Of a DNA stretch of 64,000 bases, positions 22,107 to 33,362 are shown piece by piece (positions within the stretch are counted from its first letter, which is position 1; each line of letters begins with the position of its first letter). A program made the translations under genes and the position numbers. Location of the stretch: contig CAXKWD010000001.1 in the NCBI GenBank assembly GCA_964059195.1, positions 153,996,532 to 154,060,531 of the forward strand, given 5' to 3'. The DNA comes from Ectobius pallidus. Lineage: Eukaryota; Arthropoda; Insecta; Blattodea; Ectobiidae. The notes under the pieces are model-generated. The model was not told where the DNA came from. It ran no database searches and saw only the letters and a list, made by a program, of their open reading frames with translations.

Positions 22107-23615
22107 TACTCAACATCCAGTTGCAAAAATTTACTCGACTTACATTATCATGTGGCTGAAATTCATGAACAATTGTCACTTTATACGGTTTTAATTTTAA
22201 AAGCTTGATAGCTTTCCTAGCTGAGGGTGACGAAATTCCTCTCTCCTGTGAAAGCCGTCAGAGAGATTTATTTGGATTTTGTCCTAACCTTTCACTAATT
22301 TCATCAGGTTTCTCCTTGGTAAAAAGGCAGTTTACATTTAGTTTCTTATTGAAAATCGATCCAGTTTCCCTAAATTTACCTACAAGATTATGCACAGTAT
22401 TTCTGTGAGGTACTGGAACACGAGGAAATATCTTTAAGAAACGCTGCCTCACTCTTCTGCAAGATTTTTTACAAATGAATAATACATAAAAGTTTTCTTT
22501 TTTAAAGTGTAACTATGTTGTGGCATTATAACAAAACAAATGCACTTAAAAATATCTAAAACAGGTCTTGTAACACTGCATTTCATGAATTGTAACGTTT
22601 GTAAGCCACAGCCAACTTTCACAATGCAACTTTACCCGGGAAAATGAAGGTCAGATTACCGCTTATCGGCACATGTTTACATCGCGACAGCTAGCTCGGT
22701 CTAGCGGCACATTGCAGAAATAATTGTCTCTAAATTTTCTTCGTTGGAATGAAAAGGAGATGCAGCTGTTTTTATATTCCTACCAGCTACATTTCCCTTG
22801 CACAGTGTACTGCTGAAATGTACATGATAATCAAATCTGTCAAATCCATAGTACATCACTTATACTCACAATGTTATAATTTATAATAAATTGATAATAT
22901 ACTGTCATACAGGGACGGTAATGTTATTCTAATTAACTGTTAAGTAATAATGACATTCTTTTAAGCAAAACATAATGTACTTTCAGAACAAGATTATCCT
23001 TCTGTAGTCAGGCATTAAAATTGTGGTCAGAGTTATCTGCATTAGTGACTGCAATATGTACTTAGTTATTTGCCCATAACTTAAGTAAAATGGGCAACAA
23101 TCAGCAATGCAACCATTCAACATCACTATAAGCAGCTTGTGAGGTTGTATATAAAAAAAAATATATATTAAAAAAAATAAAAAAGGGGTTGTTTAGAAAA
23201 TGTCTACCCAAAATTTATCATAAGTTATACAATGAGAGGTGTTCGGATTTTGTTGATCAATTCATGAGCAAAGAAGTTGCAAGCGAATTTGTCTTGAGAG
23301 AATGCTTCATGCAATTCATCAGCTTTTCTTAATATCATGTCAATATTGTATTTATCTTATGAGATTTAAAATGCTTCACACACATATAAATATTTATAAA
23401 TTAATTTAATATCTTCTTTTGCTCATATATAGCTTATATATACCAATCACTTTATTCAGTGATTAATAAATGATTGTTTTTGATCAAAGAAGCTGCAGGT
23501 ATGAGGATGTTTAAGTATTCAGTCCTTGTGAACTTACATATATTAAAAAAAAAAGTGCACATAGGTGAGATAAAATGATAATAGATACTTGCAATTGGTT
23601 AAAATTCCCCATATA

Positions 23616-24383
23616 CAGTGCACACCGCTTATTGTAATCACTTTGGGATGCAGCTAATCTGAAAATATCAACCGACTGATAACAGTAGCCGAAGCACTTA
23701 AATGGTTATTTATTCATACATCAGACAATACACTACAAACAGATTTAAAATCTGTTTATTTCTTAAATAATACATAACTGTGAATCATTAAACCACTCAT
23801 AGGCTAATAGAGTAATAGACTGTAAGCAACTATTTTTTCAACCAGTAACAATGTTTTAAATTGTTTTAATTTCTTTAGAAGTCTATTAACCAATTCTCCT
23901 TACTAAAGTTACGAGTTTCGAGTGTTTTTGAAAGTCTATACTGATATGTGGTGAACACCGCGTAGCAAAACTTCTAACGCCTGTCTGTTCAAGTCTTTTC
24001 ATTTTACACTAGCCATCACCGTATGTCAACATTGTTATCTTCATAAATCAAAAGCTGCAGCATAACTGAGGGGTGAAATATATTTTATTGCTTAAAAGAG
24101 GAAGTTAGATAGTGTCATCCCCTCGAGCTGGTCATCCTGTGAGCTGGTATTGCTTCCTCCAGTACAAAACAATACAGTTGAGTTAGAAACGATACCCTTA
24201 AAACGAAATTTTGAATAACGTACAGTACTGCAAAAAGGAAAATGTGATAACATAAACCGAATCTTTGATCACAATAAACAGCATTTTTTCAATGTATCAG
24301 TATTAATCCCTATGGGACTTCATAAAAGTGATGACAGCCCGACTGACAATATTATCTGTGACTACATTAAGCGGCGTTCACCG
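23616..24383. mobile_element. pogo/Tigger-like element
   Basis: Left CAGTGCACACCGCTTATTGT and the inverse of the right end (CGGTGAACGCCGCTTAATGT) match over about 26 bases with several changes, and TA flanks both ends. No transposase frame remains. Confidence 0.6.
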
Positions 24384-24507
24384 TACTTATACTGGATTGG
24401 TCATTGATTTATGAGCTAAATAGTGATGGAGAAATGTTGGATGTACAGATATAATAATGCAAATAAATACAGTTAACTTGCAGTACTATATCATTTTGTC
24501 ATCTCAG

Positions 24508-24891
24508 GTATGTGAAATGGATGGAGATGTTCTACCCCAGTACACAGCATCTAATCATCAACGAGAGCAACAACTGCATGGGTAGCATAGCTGTGCATCG
24601 TATACAGCATAAGCTAAACCTGCTTCATCCAGACATATTCCCACTCCTCAAGGATAAGGGAATTCCTCTACTGGATCTGCCAGCACTTCAGAACGGAAAT
24701 GCTGTTACAGCTGAGAGTGGGAACAATGAAACTGCGACATCAGTTCCACAGAACGGAAGTAGCACAGCTGACAGTGAAAGCAGAGATTCTTGTGAAGCCA
24801 GTGAGAAGAGACAAAGTTCCAAACCTTTCTCTGTGATTCAAGCCAGGACATTGTGTAGTGTTAATCTTAGACCTCGCAGATCTGTAGATAG
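24508..24891 (+). CDS. tRNase Z long form (ELAC2), internal exon 3 of 7 seen
   Basis: It encodes about 128 residues. YVKWMEMFYPSTQHLIINES and HKLNLLHPDIFPLL are conserved family blocks at the end of the amino half. The next 60 residues form a polar linker rich in Ser, Asn and Glu, and the exon closes with the conserved LRPRR motif. The acceptor is CTCAG|GT and the donor GATAG|GTAAGT. Phases match both neighbours. The linker is the least conserved part of the protein and joins the two metallo-beta-lactamase-like halves. Confidence 0.9.
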
Positions 24892-25291
24892 GTAAGTGAT
24901 CTATGCATAAGTACAGTGAGGGATTCCTATCCCAAAACTACCAGGCCTTCTTCCTGGGTATTCTTTGCTTCCAAATATTGTTCGAAATTACAAAGAATTC
25001 TCTATTTTTAATTCGTTATAGAGCCATTTAGGGGTCGAAGTAAAGAGAAAATGCAGTATCTTATTCATATTACATTCCCATAACCTTTTCACTGCTACTG
25101 ACATAAATGTGTCCTGTCAACAAGTTGTTTAAAGCAGAGATTATTAGAGTAATGCTTTATGTAAAATGTGAGGATTTTTATTCACATATTATGATTATTT
25201 TTTATGGAAACCAATTATTCCTCTGACATTTTTGTAATTAATTTTAAGCTTAGAGCCCACTGATGGTTTCACTTGAGATTGCTTACATAAC

Positions 25292-25940
25292 TAGAGACCG
25301 GATTTTAAAGGGAATTCCTTTTTTTATATTTCATCACAAAACGTGATAAAATTGAACAGGACATTACTGAATAAGTTTCAACTGCAAATGACCTGGTTTT
25401 AACGTTCCTTTTTTTTCCTTTTTTAGGCTCATTTCCCTTTTTTTAAAGAACTTTCCATTTCCAGTACCTTTTTTTCCTAATTTATTTTGAAAAATTCGTA
25501 AATTACCCAGTATTTAGTAATATGAAAACATTAAAAATTGTTTTCACTGATTCACCATTGAAAAAATAATTCCTCCCAGCAGAATAGAGCATTACAGGGA
25601 AATCACAGGCTTGCCATTGCCTAAGTTTCCCATTTTAACAAGATGGGGAACATGGATTTCGTGTGCTATTTTCCTCTGTGAGAATTTCAACAAGATCAAA
25701 AAATTTCTTCAGTCATTAGATGTTACAGAATCAGCAGCTGTAGAACAAGCAAAGGCTTTACATAAAACAAACATGTATCTCTCTGTTGAATTTTTACACT
25801 CTCTTACTTTTATATCCCTTTTTTCGCACCTTTTTTTTGGCAATAATTTTCCCTTTTTTCCCCACCTTTTTTTTGGCAATAATTTTCCCTTTTTTCGTCC
25901 TTTTTTGGGTGAAAATTTTCCCTTTGAAATCCGGTCTCTA
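25292..25940 (+). mobile_element. hAT element with 8-bp duplication and transposase scrap
   Basis: The ends TAGAGACCGGATTTTAAAGG and the inverse of the right end (TAGAGACCGGATTTCAAAGG) differ at one base, flanked by TACATAAC at 25284-25291 and 25941-25948. The last 140 bases hold short tandem copies of a T-rich unit containing GGCAATAATTTTCCC. At 649 bp it is a deletion derivative. Confidence 0.88.
25611..25775 (+). pseudogene. hAT-type transposase fragment
   Basis: About 55 codons reading LPKFPILTRWGTWISCAIFL, then CENFNKIKKFLQSLD. The 'TRWGTW' stretch followed by a Phe/Lys-rich helix is typical of hAT-related transposases in insects. The frame then runs into the T-rich repeats and has no catalytic residues, so it is a captured internal scrap. 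Confidence 0.55.
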
Positions 25941-26277
25941 TACATAACCATTTAAATTCAGCTCTGAAAGGGTTAGAAAGCCAAATTTCACATTTATCAC
26001 ATCTATAGTACTTTGTGTATTCCATTCTTTTGCCTCTTTTTGCCTGCCGATCTTAATATTGCATTCATACTGTATTTGCATGCGTATGCACTGAACTCAC
26101 ATTGTAGGCTGTTTGTCTATTGTTTTCATTATAAAATACAAAGAGTTAAGGTAGAATTTAAGTTTGTATTCAGTTATCTGGAAAAATATCTTACCCGGAA
26201 GCAACAATTTTCAGCTTTATTTCATTGCAACAACACTGTCTGTTTATTGTTGTTACCGGTATTGTATTTATTTGCAG

Positions 26278-26487
26278 ACAGGGAGAACTGAAGCTAGACC
26301 CAAAGGCTTATGTAGAGGAAACGTACAACATGGATGGTGTGGTGAATAGTTTGAGTGCTCTGCAGAAGAAACTAAGAGAGGTGAAAGTGGATAAGAGTTT
26401 GAAGTTCCCTCAAGTTCTGTTTTTGGGTACAGGTTCCTGTATACCCAACAAAACACGGAATACCAGTGGGATCCTCATTCAAAGCAG
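26278..26487 (+). CDS. tRNase Z long form (ELAC2), internal exon 4 of 7 seen
   Basis: It encodes about 70 residues that open the catalytic carboxy half. An acidic/basic helix region (LDPKAYVEETYNMDGVVNSL..) is followed by FPQVLFLGTGSCIPNKTRNT, the first beta-lactamase-fold motif of the family. Acceptor TTTGCAG|AC, donor AAGCAG|GTATTT. The first base completes the Arg split with exon 3, and two bases carry to the next exon. The following intron is 19 kb. Confidence 0.92.
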
Positions 26488-26732
26488 GTATTTAAATAGT
26501 TTTACAATCTTTAAAGCTTACATATACAGTGAAACCTCTGAACTGTGATTTCGATTTGATAATTCTGTGTAAAAAGGGATTAAGTATTTTAAAAAAAACA
26601 TTTGATTTTTGGCATTTAAAATAAAAAAAATTCAAAATTCTTTCTTGGTGAGCACTTACATTATAGAACAAAGGTACTGTCAAAATTCCAAGTCTTTACC
26701 TATTATAGTTTAGGCTCTACGTTGATTTTCTG

Positions 26733-26765
26733 TCAGTCAGTCAGTCAGTCAGTCAGGACAAAGCC

Positions 26766-26800
<35 letters not shown>
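26733..26800. repeat. (TCAG)n and (TA)n microsatellites
   Basis: Six TCAG units (26733-26756) are followed by a short gap and about 15 TA units (26770-26800). Confidence 0.95.
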
Positions 26801-26804
<4 letters not shown>

Positions 26805-27239
26805 TAAATGCATTTATTTGTTTTCAAGCAGTCGAAAACTTACCTCCTTACTTTACTTGCTTGTAATCAAGGAGTGTAAAATAAGTACTGTAGGTGATAA
26901 ACATGATGACCTAAAAATACTTAAAAAAATGAGCTATAAAATGACTGAAAAAGCAAAGACCCAAAAATATGTATGAAAATGCCAGTTTATTTGTCAGATT
27001 TGTGTCTACTGTATTCTATATTAGTGTTGTGACCCAATTGTATAGGCTTGTAATTTGTTAATTGGTACAAATGCAAACAGCAAACACCATCTTACTGTAT
27101 CCAAATTATAACTACAGTATTTAGTTATGCTTATTTATTGATCTCATAATATTAAATGTTAGGAAATGCACAAAAACTCTATATAATGCAATAAACATCA
27201 TAAAATGAGGAAATAATGACTTTAAAATGAAAAATTACC

Positions 27240-28103
27240 TACTACCCGCACGCGATTTCTTGAGCGCTCGGCTCCCTAGTCCTCATTCGGTAGGTTTCGT
27301 TCAACTTCGTAGATAAAGCTGACAACATTGAAACACGAAGTACGCTATACACCCTGACATCTTGTGGCGTCAATACTAAGCTTACATTCTGTCTCAGGAT
27401 CCTTATTTATTTATTGACATTATCTTTTCTGACGCATGGAGTTATGTGGAAAAATACAATTTTTCGAATTGCTTATTTCACAAACACGTCATTGTACATC
27501 CAACACTTTCCTCACCTCTTTAAGAATTCCATACGTGCTAATTTCTGATACTCCCGTGAACTCTGATGTCAATTTCATGGACTGAAAGTTGAGCGAACTT
27601 TTCACAAAACGTATTAAATACGTTTAAAATTAGGCCTATAGTTTTCTCCAATTTTAGATGCCTTACCTCTCTTATGTTTTACAACACGAAATGGTGAAGC
27701 ATGTTCTGCTAAAACTCTTCTTTATGCTTAAAACTAGTCTTCCAGTGTAAAAATATTGAGCCTATTTATATAACATCCTCTTCCCGGAGGAAAATGATTT
27801 ATTTGATAACTAAAGCCTTATGACGTGTTATTAATTGTTACGCAATACCGTCACCACGTTATATTATTGGACTGCATTAAAATCGTTGTCTATTAAATGT
27901 CACTACATAAAATAGCGAGGATGATTCATCGGAAATAATTATCCAATTCGCCGTCCACACTTACGCTGTTGACGTGCGCTGCTGAAATGTGATTTCTTTG
28001 GTTGACAACACTGCAGAAAGACTGGCGGAGTAGCTATGTTTTGTTCCCCCCAACCCTCACTTCCCCGTAAATCCAGTGCCCATGTTATGGCGCGCGGGTA
28101 GTA
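27240..28103. mobile_element. Candidate element with short TACTACCCGC inverted repeats
   Basis: TACTACCCGCACGC on the left and the inverse of GCGCGCGGGTAGTA on the right differ by one base. The GC-richer interior contrasts with AT-rich flanks that resemble each other. No target duplication was found and there is no coding sequence, so this is only a candidate. Confidence 0.35.
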
Positions 28104-28785
28104 AAAATATGAAATGTGGAAATAAACCATAAAATGGCCAAAAAAAGATTAAATGACATTGAAGTCTAAAAAGACTTAAAATTGAAAAATGGGGGAAATG
28201 ACCAAAAAAATGACCCTAAAAATTACCATTTTTATAATCTAGGAGCCATGATCAGAATATCTGCAGGGTCATTCCATGTGAAATCAACCAGTGCTCTGAA
28301 CCTTACCATTTCAGATTTTGATAATTTTTGGTACACTTGTTGTACCCATAGAACAGATGAAAAATACAAAATTTTAAATTTTTTGGGCTATTAGTTTTTG
28401 AGTAATAGCCATTAAAAAACGTAAAAAATCGTATTTTTTGCAAAATTTCGATACAGTAAAACTGCGATAACTTAAAAAGTATTAGGCCTAGAGAGCTCAA
28501 ACTTGTTTTATTCTCTTCAGATTTTAATGGGCTTTAACCTGATATATAAAGGTGCGTATACATTTGCGCTCTGTACGCGTACAGAGCGCAGATTGGGATG
28601 GCATTTGAGGTGTTCGTGTGACGACACGCGTACAGAGCGCAGACAGTACGCCGCGATCCGTCTCCTGTCGGTTTTTTCGACGAACACAAAGGATCTCTGG
28701 TTTCGTATTGGGACGTGTTTTTGGTCGTTGCGCTCCGTCCGTGTGTCATTTTCCTCCTGCTCTCCGCTCAAGCAATTTGTTAATC

Positions 28786-29034
28786 ATGGTGTGGTCTGAG
28801 GAAAAAGCACTCCAGATGATAGACGTTTATAAATCGAAACCTCTACTATGGAATCCAATTCACAAGGACCATTTCAGGAAAAATTTGAAGGAGGATGCCT
28901 GGAGGGAAATAGGTATTCAAATGAATGAGACTGCGGAGGAATGCAAGAAGAAGATGGTAAATCTGCTTTCAGCTAACCGGCGTGAAAAAATTAAAGTAAA
29001 CGCCAGCAAAGGTACAGGAAAAGGTAAGTCATAA
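28786..29034 (+). CDS. MADF-domain accessory protein of Harbinger, first exon
   Basis: The ATG at 28786 (AATCATGG context) opens about 80 codons. MVWSEEKALQMIDVYKSKPL, then LWNPIHKDHFRKNLKEDAWR and the ECKKKMVNLL helix form a MADF (Myb/SANT-like) DNA-binding fold. Harbinger elements carry such a second protein, which helps recruit the transposase to the ends. The exon meets a good splice donor, GAAAAG|GTAAGT, at about 29022, so the TAA at 29032 is intronic and not the true stop. The downstream exons and the DDE transposase are gone, replaced by nested inserts. Confidence 0.7.
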   Translation: MVWSEEKALQMIDVYKSKPLLWNPIHKDHFRKNLKEDAWREIGIQMNETAEECKKKMVNLLSANRREKIKVNASKGTGKGKS

Positions 29035-29363
29035 AATATAATAATAACACTTTTCAATTCTTGTCTAAAATGGTTTTGTTTCTATATTTGCCGTACACAT
29101 TTTTGTAATTGAGGACTATTTCTTTCAAACCTTGTTTTCTTCAAATATTGACGTGAGTATAGGCTAAATCTAAAACTACTGTACATCGCTTATTTGAAAT
29201 AGCCCTTCTTCTAGCAGAACAGTTTTCAAAATTATGTTTATTCCAATGACTGATGGAAACGCATGTTGTGCTATACGCATGTTGTTTTGATTTGGAACAC
29301 CTGCAACATCCGGCAGCTGTGCACACAATGTTTATACAAGTCCAGTAATAATATCATCATCAT

Positions 29364-29851
29364 CAGGGCCCGGATTCTAATGACATGCCATCTTTTTATT
29401 GATGCTGCATAGACATTTCCAACTTATAGATAAATCCTAATCATGGCTTCTAGATTATACAAATACATTTTTATGAGGTCATTTTTGTCAGTTTTTGCAA
29501 TTTTATATTTTTAGGGTGTTTAATTCAATTTTAGGTAATTATTTTGTCATTTTCGTGTCATTTGCTTCCTTCTTTAGTCATTTTCATGTATTTACATTGA
29601 GTGTATTAACTTTTCTTTCGTCGCTAGTGGTGCTGTCTTTGAAGTGTTGTTTGTTTAATGCAAGAAGGAAAAATTTGAAATTAAGTGTTGTCATGTCTCA
29701 GTCGGAAATGAGAATCAAAGAAACGCCAAAATTTTGTATTAATATTACAATTGTTATTAGATTGACTTGGCGCCAGAGTCTGCCACCTGCTAGGATTTGA
29801 GAGTGCAAACTACTATTTACCCTCAATAAACAGCAATATAATCCGGCAGAT
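29364..29851. mobile_element. Truncated hAT copy (CAGRGCCCGGATTCT family)
   Basis: It begins CAGGGCCCGGATTCTAATGA and follows the element at 20631-21326 for about 490 bases with small indels, up to 'aatccggcagat'. There it is cut by a different sequence starting CAGTGGCGTAGG. The right terminal repeat is missing. Confidence 0.7.
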
Positions 29852-30990
29852 CAGTGGCGTAGGAAGGGGGGTGCGGGGGGTGCGGGCCGCCCCGGGTGCC
29901 ATCACTCGGGGGGTGACAAAATAAAAATGTGTCTTTGTAAGTAAAAAATCGCTCAAGGGGATTTAAAGAAAATAATAATATTATTTAAAACAATTAAATA
30001 AGCTTAACAACTTTCTACAAATGACTGCTGGTGGTTCGCGGTATGTTCGTCGCTTTCCTATGGATGATTTCAACGTACTGTTCGCGTACTGTACGCGGAC
30101 AGAGCGGAACGCGAGAGGAGCGCAAATGTATACGCAGCTTAACATGACTGTCTTTCATCAACTTACATTTTTTTGGAACAAGTTAAAAAATATATTTTTG
30201 AAAATCTCAAAAACACCCCTTTTAATTTAAAAAAAAAAAATATATGTTATTTGTATACTAATAGGCTACCTATATACCAAGTTTCATAATGGACTTACAA
30301 TGGACTCAGCTAAAAAAAATAAAGTCTTCATAGTGCTTAAGCCAAATTTACTGATAAATGTCACCCAAGAGTGCGCATTTAATATTAAGTTTTTAAATAC
30401 GAATAACATCAATGTTTTATAACTGAATAATGAGAATGTATACATATTTAACTTAATAAGCCATTAAAATGGTTTATTAATATAACACTTTTTTTCTAAG
30501 TTTTAATGTGTTTGTAAGAATAGCTATAGTTTTTTTATTTTTGCATGTTTCGCCTACACTGTGAACACTAACACCACCAAGAAGAGATAACAAATGAGTG
30601 CTCAATTAAAAAAAGTGAGCCAGAGCCTGTGCTTCTCACAGCATGTGAGTCAGAGCTTTCCTGACACAGCATGTGAGTCAGATTTCCTGTCACACCCTGT
30701 GAGTCAGCTCTTTCCTGTCATAACATGTTCATTCCACTTGGCTCTCTTGTTTTTCCCAGTCAGTTGCTGTTAGGATTGTGAACTGTATGGTTGTCTACAT
30801 ATTCATAATGTGTTAAAAATTATTTTAAAGGTTCATGTGCTTAAAAGATAATGTAATTTTTCAACTAAATTGTTTTCGTGTATATATTGAAGAGTTGATA
30901 CTTCCTTCAAAGTGTTAAGACTGTTATTTATTTAGTTAACTATTATTAGCTTTTGTTATGAAGCTAAATATTTCTTTTTAATTCCTAAAA

Positions 30991-33362
30991 ATGGCAAACA
31001 AACAGCAAAAAAAAAAAAAAAACTGGTGTATTTATAATGTTAAATGTTGTAACCCATATAAGGAACAAAAACATCCAAAAACGGAGAAAAAATATCTCAG
31101 AAATGTGACAGAAAGTATGTGCTCTTTAAATGTGAACATTAAAATGGGTATGAAAATATGTAACAAATGTAGGCAAGAAGTGTATAGTGAACTTAAAATA
31201 CCAGAACAGGTAGATGATAATGTAGCTGGTACAAGCCAAAAGGATGACATTGTTGACGAATCATTTACTGACCCAGGAACATCAATAGATTACTTGAATA
31301 AATCACTGGAACTTATTGGTGAATCCCCAATAAAAAAGAAAAAACTTGTTGTAGAAAGTTATTCCACAAAAAAGATTGAGAAAATAGTGACAAGCTTGGA
31401 AAACCAATTAGTTTCTTCTAAGAACGAAAACGAAGAAGAAAACAAAGAAGAAAAATGTGAGTCTGAAATTATTGAACAATTGAAAAAAAAATTTGCCCAA
31501 ACAACTAAGCGAAGTGAAAAAATGACTATTTTATCAGTGTTACCCCAAAGTTGGACCTGTAAAAAAATTGAAGAAGAGTTTGGTGTCACTAATTATATGG
31601 CTCGAGCTGTAAAAAAATTAGTATATGAAAAGGGAGTTCTTTCAACCACGAATCCAAAGCCTGGCAAAACATTAAGTGAAGATACTGCACAGGTTGTTAA
31701 AGATTTTTATCAAGAGGATGACATAAGTAGGATTATGCCTGGTAAGAAAGATTGTGTTACAATCAGGAATAAGGGATTGAAAATTCAAGTGCAGAAGCGT
31801 TTAGTTTTAGCTAACCTAAATGAAATTTATCAAGCTTTTAAAGAAAAACATCCAACTCAACGAATTGGCTTCTCAAAATTTTGTGAGTTAAGACCTAAAA
31901 ATTGTATTTTAGCTGGTAAAAGCGGAACTCACACAGTATGTGTGTGTACTGTGAATCAAAATGTGAAATTGATGATAGCTGGTTCAGGGATACAAAATTT
32001 TAATTTGGATGGATCACCTCTTAAAACATATCACACTTGCCTAGCAAAAATTATGTGTAACCCTCCGGCCCCTCAATGTTACATGAATGAATGCAGGAAG
32101 TGTCCAGGGACAACATACCTGAAAGAAGCATTGGCTGAGATATTTCAAAACGAGGTAATTGATGAGGTAACATTCAAGCAATGGGTGACAGTAGACAGAT
32201 GTATGATGGAAACAGTTGTGAAAGAAACTGATGATTTCATAGAAGATTTTATGGAAAGTCTCTTAAAACTGAAAACTCATTCATTTATTGCATTACAACA
32301 GAAAGATTACTTCTTAGAATGTAAGGAAAACCTGGTGGAAGGTGAGATTATCATTAACTGTGACTTTGCAGAAAATATTCATTTGTATTGCAGGACGAAG
32401 TGCAATCATATCACTGGACGAGTAGCCAAGCCACACTGCACCCATTTATTGTATATTATAAGTGGCAAGAAAAACTACGACATATGGAGTATGTTTTCAT
32501 TTCAGAGTGTTTGCTACACAATACAGTAGCATTCTATGCTTTTCAAAGAAAACTGATACAAATACTGAAAGATACACTACCATTCGAGTTAAGCAAAATC
32601 ACTTACTTTTCTGACGGCAGTGCTGCGCAGTATAAAAACAGAAAGAATTTTTTTAATCTGTGCCTACACAAGAATGATTTTCAAGTAGAAGCAGAATGGC
32701 AGTTCTTCGCTACATCACACGGCAAGAGTGCCTGCGATGGATTAGGTGGCACAGTTAAAAGACTAGCTTCCAAAGCTAGTTTGCAAAGACCATACAATGA
32801 CCAAATACTAACACCAAAACAGCTTTTTGAGTTTGCTAACGACAATATTCCCGGTATAGACTTTGAATACTGCACAGTTGATGATTACGATGCAGCTGAA
32901 AAGAAACTTCTTCCGAGATTCAATGATTCAAAAACAATTGAAGGTACTCACAAACTCCATACGTTTATACCGATTTCTGAAAATCGTCTTATTACAAAGT
33001 CATTCTCATCAAGTGCACAAAGTGTGACAGAAATTGTAACAAAAGTTGATTACTTAACACCTACAGATTTACAGAAAATTGACTCTGGATATGTTATAGT
33101 AGTCTACGACAAATCATGGTGGCTTGCTTCTGTTCTTAAAAAAAATGATGAAAATGAATTTAAAGTTAGCTTTTTGCATCCTAAGGGGCCATCCCCCTCA
33201 TTTTTTTACCCCAAACCAAATGACATGCTAACAGTACCCAGTAAATCAATTCTAGGAGTAGTAAATCCTGTGACAGCAACTGGAAGAGTGTACACGTTAA
33301 GTAAAACTGAAATTAGTGCTTCATCACATGCTTTAGAAAGATTTTTAAGAAATCAAGACTGA
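30991..33362 (+). pseudogene. Sola-like transposase, single frameshift
   Basis: The first frame (30991-32529, start ATG after an A-rich leader) carries a Cys-rich zinc-binding start (CNPYKEQKH, ICNKCRQEV), a Lys-rich linker, a helix-turn-helix-like region (IEEEFGVTNYMARAVKKL), then a core with CNPPAPQCYMNECRKCPG and CDFAEN. The second frame (to 33362) continues with QDEVQSYHW, YFSDGSAAQYKNRKNF and FFATSHGKSACDGLGGTVKR. The conserved D of CDFAEN, D of SDGS and D/E positions near SHGK..CDG are the likely catalytic acids; this is inference. The frames join near 32385-32390, where one T appears lost from a TATTTG-like run. Together they give about 790 residues, a plausible full length. A related decayed copy is at 4080-4705. 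Confidence 0.75.

Larger units (their letters stand above)
17820..22460 (-). pseudogene. Mariner/IS630-type transposase relic, split by two insertions
   Basis: Read on the minus strand from 22460 down, the pieces give a helix-turn-helix region (RVPVPHRNTVHNLVGKFRET..), then KEKPDEISERLGQNPNKSL. After the hAT come NDDTIDPYLIF and DKPWFHLHGHAEKPG. After the tRNA-like array come IFHEMPL, VWGSVSACQIIGIIFYEGTV, ELSDDECKFALFQHTGD and finally NNLHTIEELKEKIRREIAAI. This is the gene order of a Tc1/mariner-type DDE transposase. Several frameshifts and stops are present, and the SPDL motif is degraded. It is long dead, but it serves as the reference that dates and bounds the two insertions. Confidence 0.8.
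16470..24507 (+). other. tRNase Z intron (8.0 kb) filled with nested elements
   Basis: The donor is GTAAAT and the acceptor ATCTCAG. It contains a mariner-type transposase relic (17820-22460) split by the tRNA-like array (18291-20181) and by a hAT (20280-22106), plus a pogo-like element at 23616-24383. The stretch 16470-17560 holds no gene. Text near 17000-17150 ('ctcggcccaggtagatgg' then 'gtaaaagaactcctgcggga') looks like a SINE-type repeat but could not be bounded. 22465-23615 is AT-rich with nothing recognisable. Confidence 0.8.
24892..26277 (+). other. tRNase Z intron (1.4 kb)
   Basis: Donor GTAAGT, acceptor TTTGCAG. It contains one hAT element (25292-25940). The rest shows no gene or repeat I can name. 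Confidence 0.8.
28550..30139. mobile_element. PIF/Harbinger element nested in the Sola-like left arm
   Basis: The ends AGGTGCGTATACATTTGCGC and (inverse) AGCTGCGTATACATTTGCGC are flanked by TAA at 28547-28549 and 30140-30142. The right arm of the host transposon shows the empty site. CGCGTACAGAGCGCA-type subterminal repeats occur near both ends. The interior keeps a MADF exon but no DDE transposase, and it has itself received a truncated hAT (29364-29851) and a further fragment starting CAGTGGCGTAGGAAGG at 29852. Confidence 0.85.

Noticed and set aside
22205..22408. 67-codon plus frame
   Set aside because: It is the antisense of the mariner transposase helix-turn-helix region.
26013..26548. 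Overlapping plus frames extending tRNase Z exon 4 on both sides
   Set aside because: The parts outside 26278-26487 are intron read-through; the splice sites and phases fix the exon.
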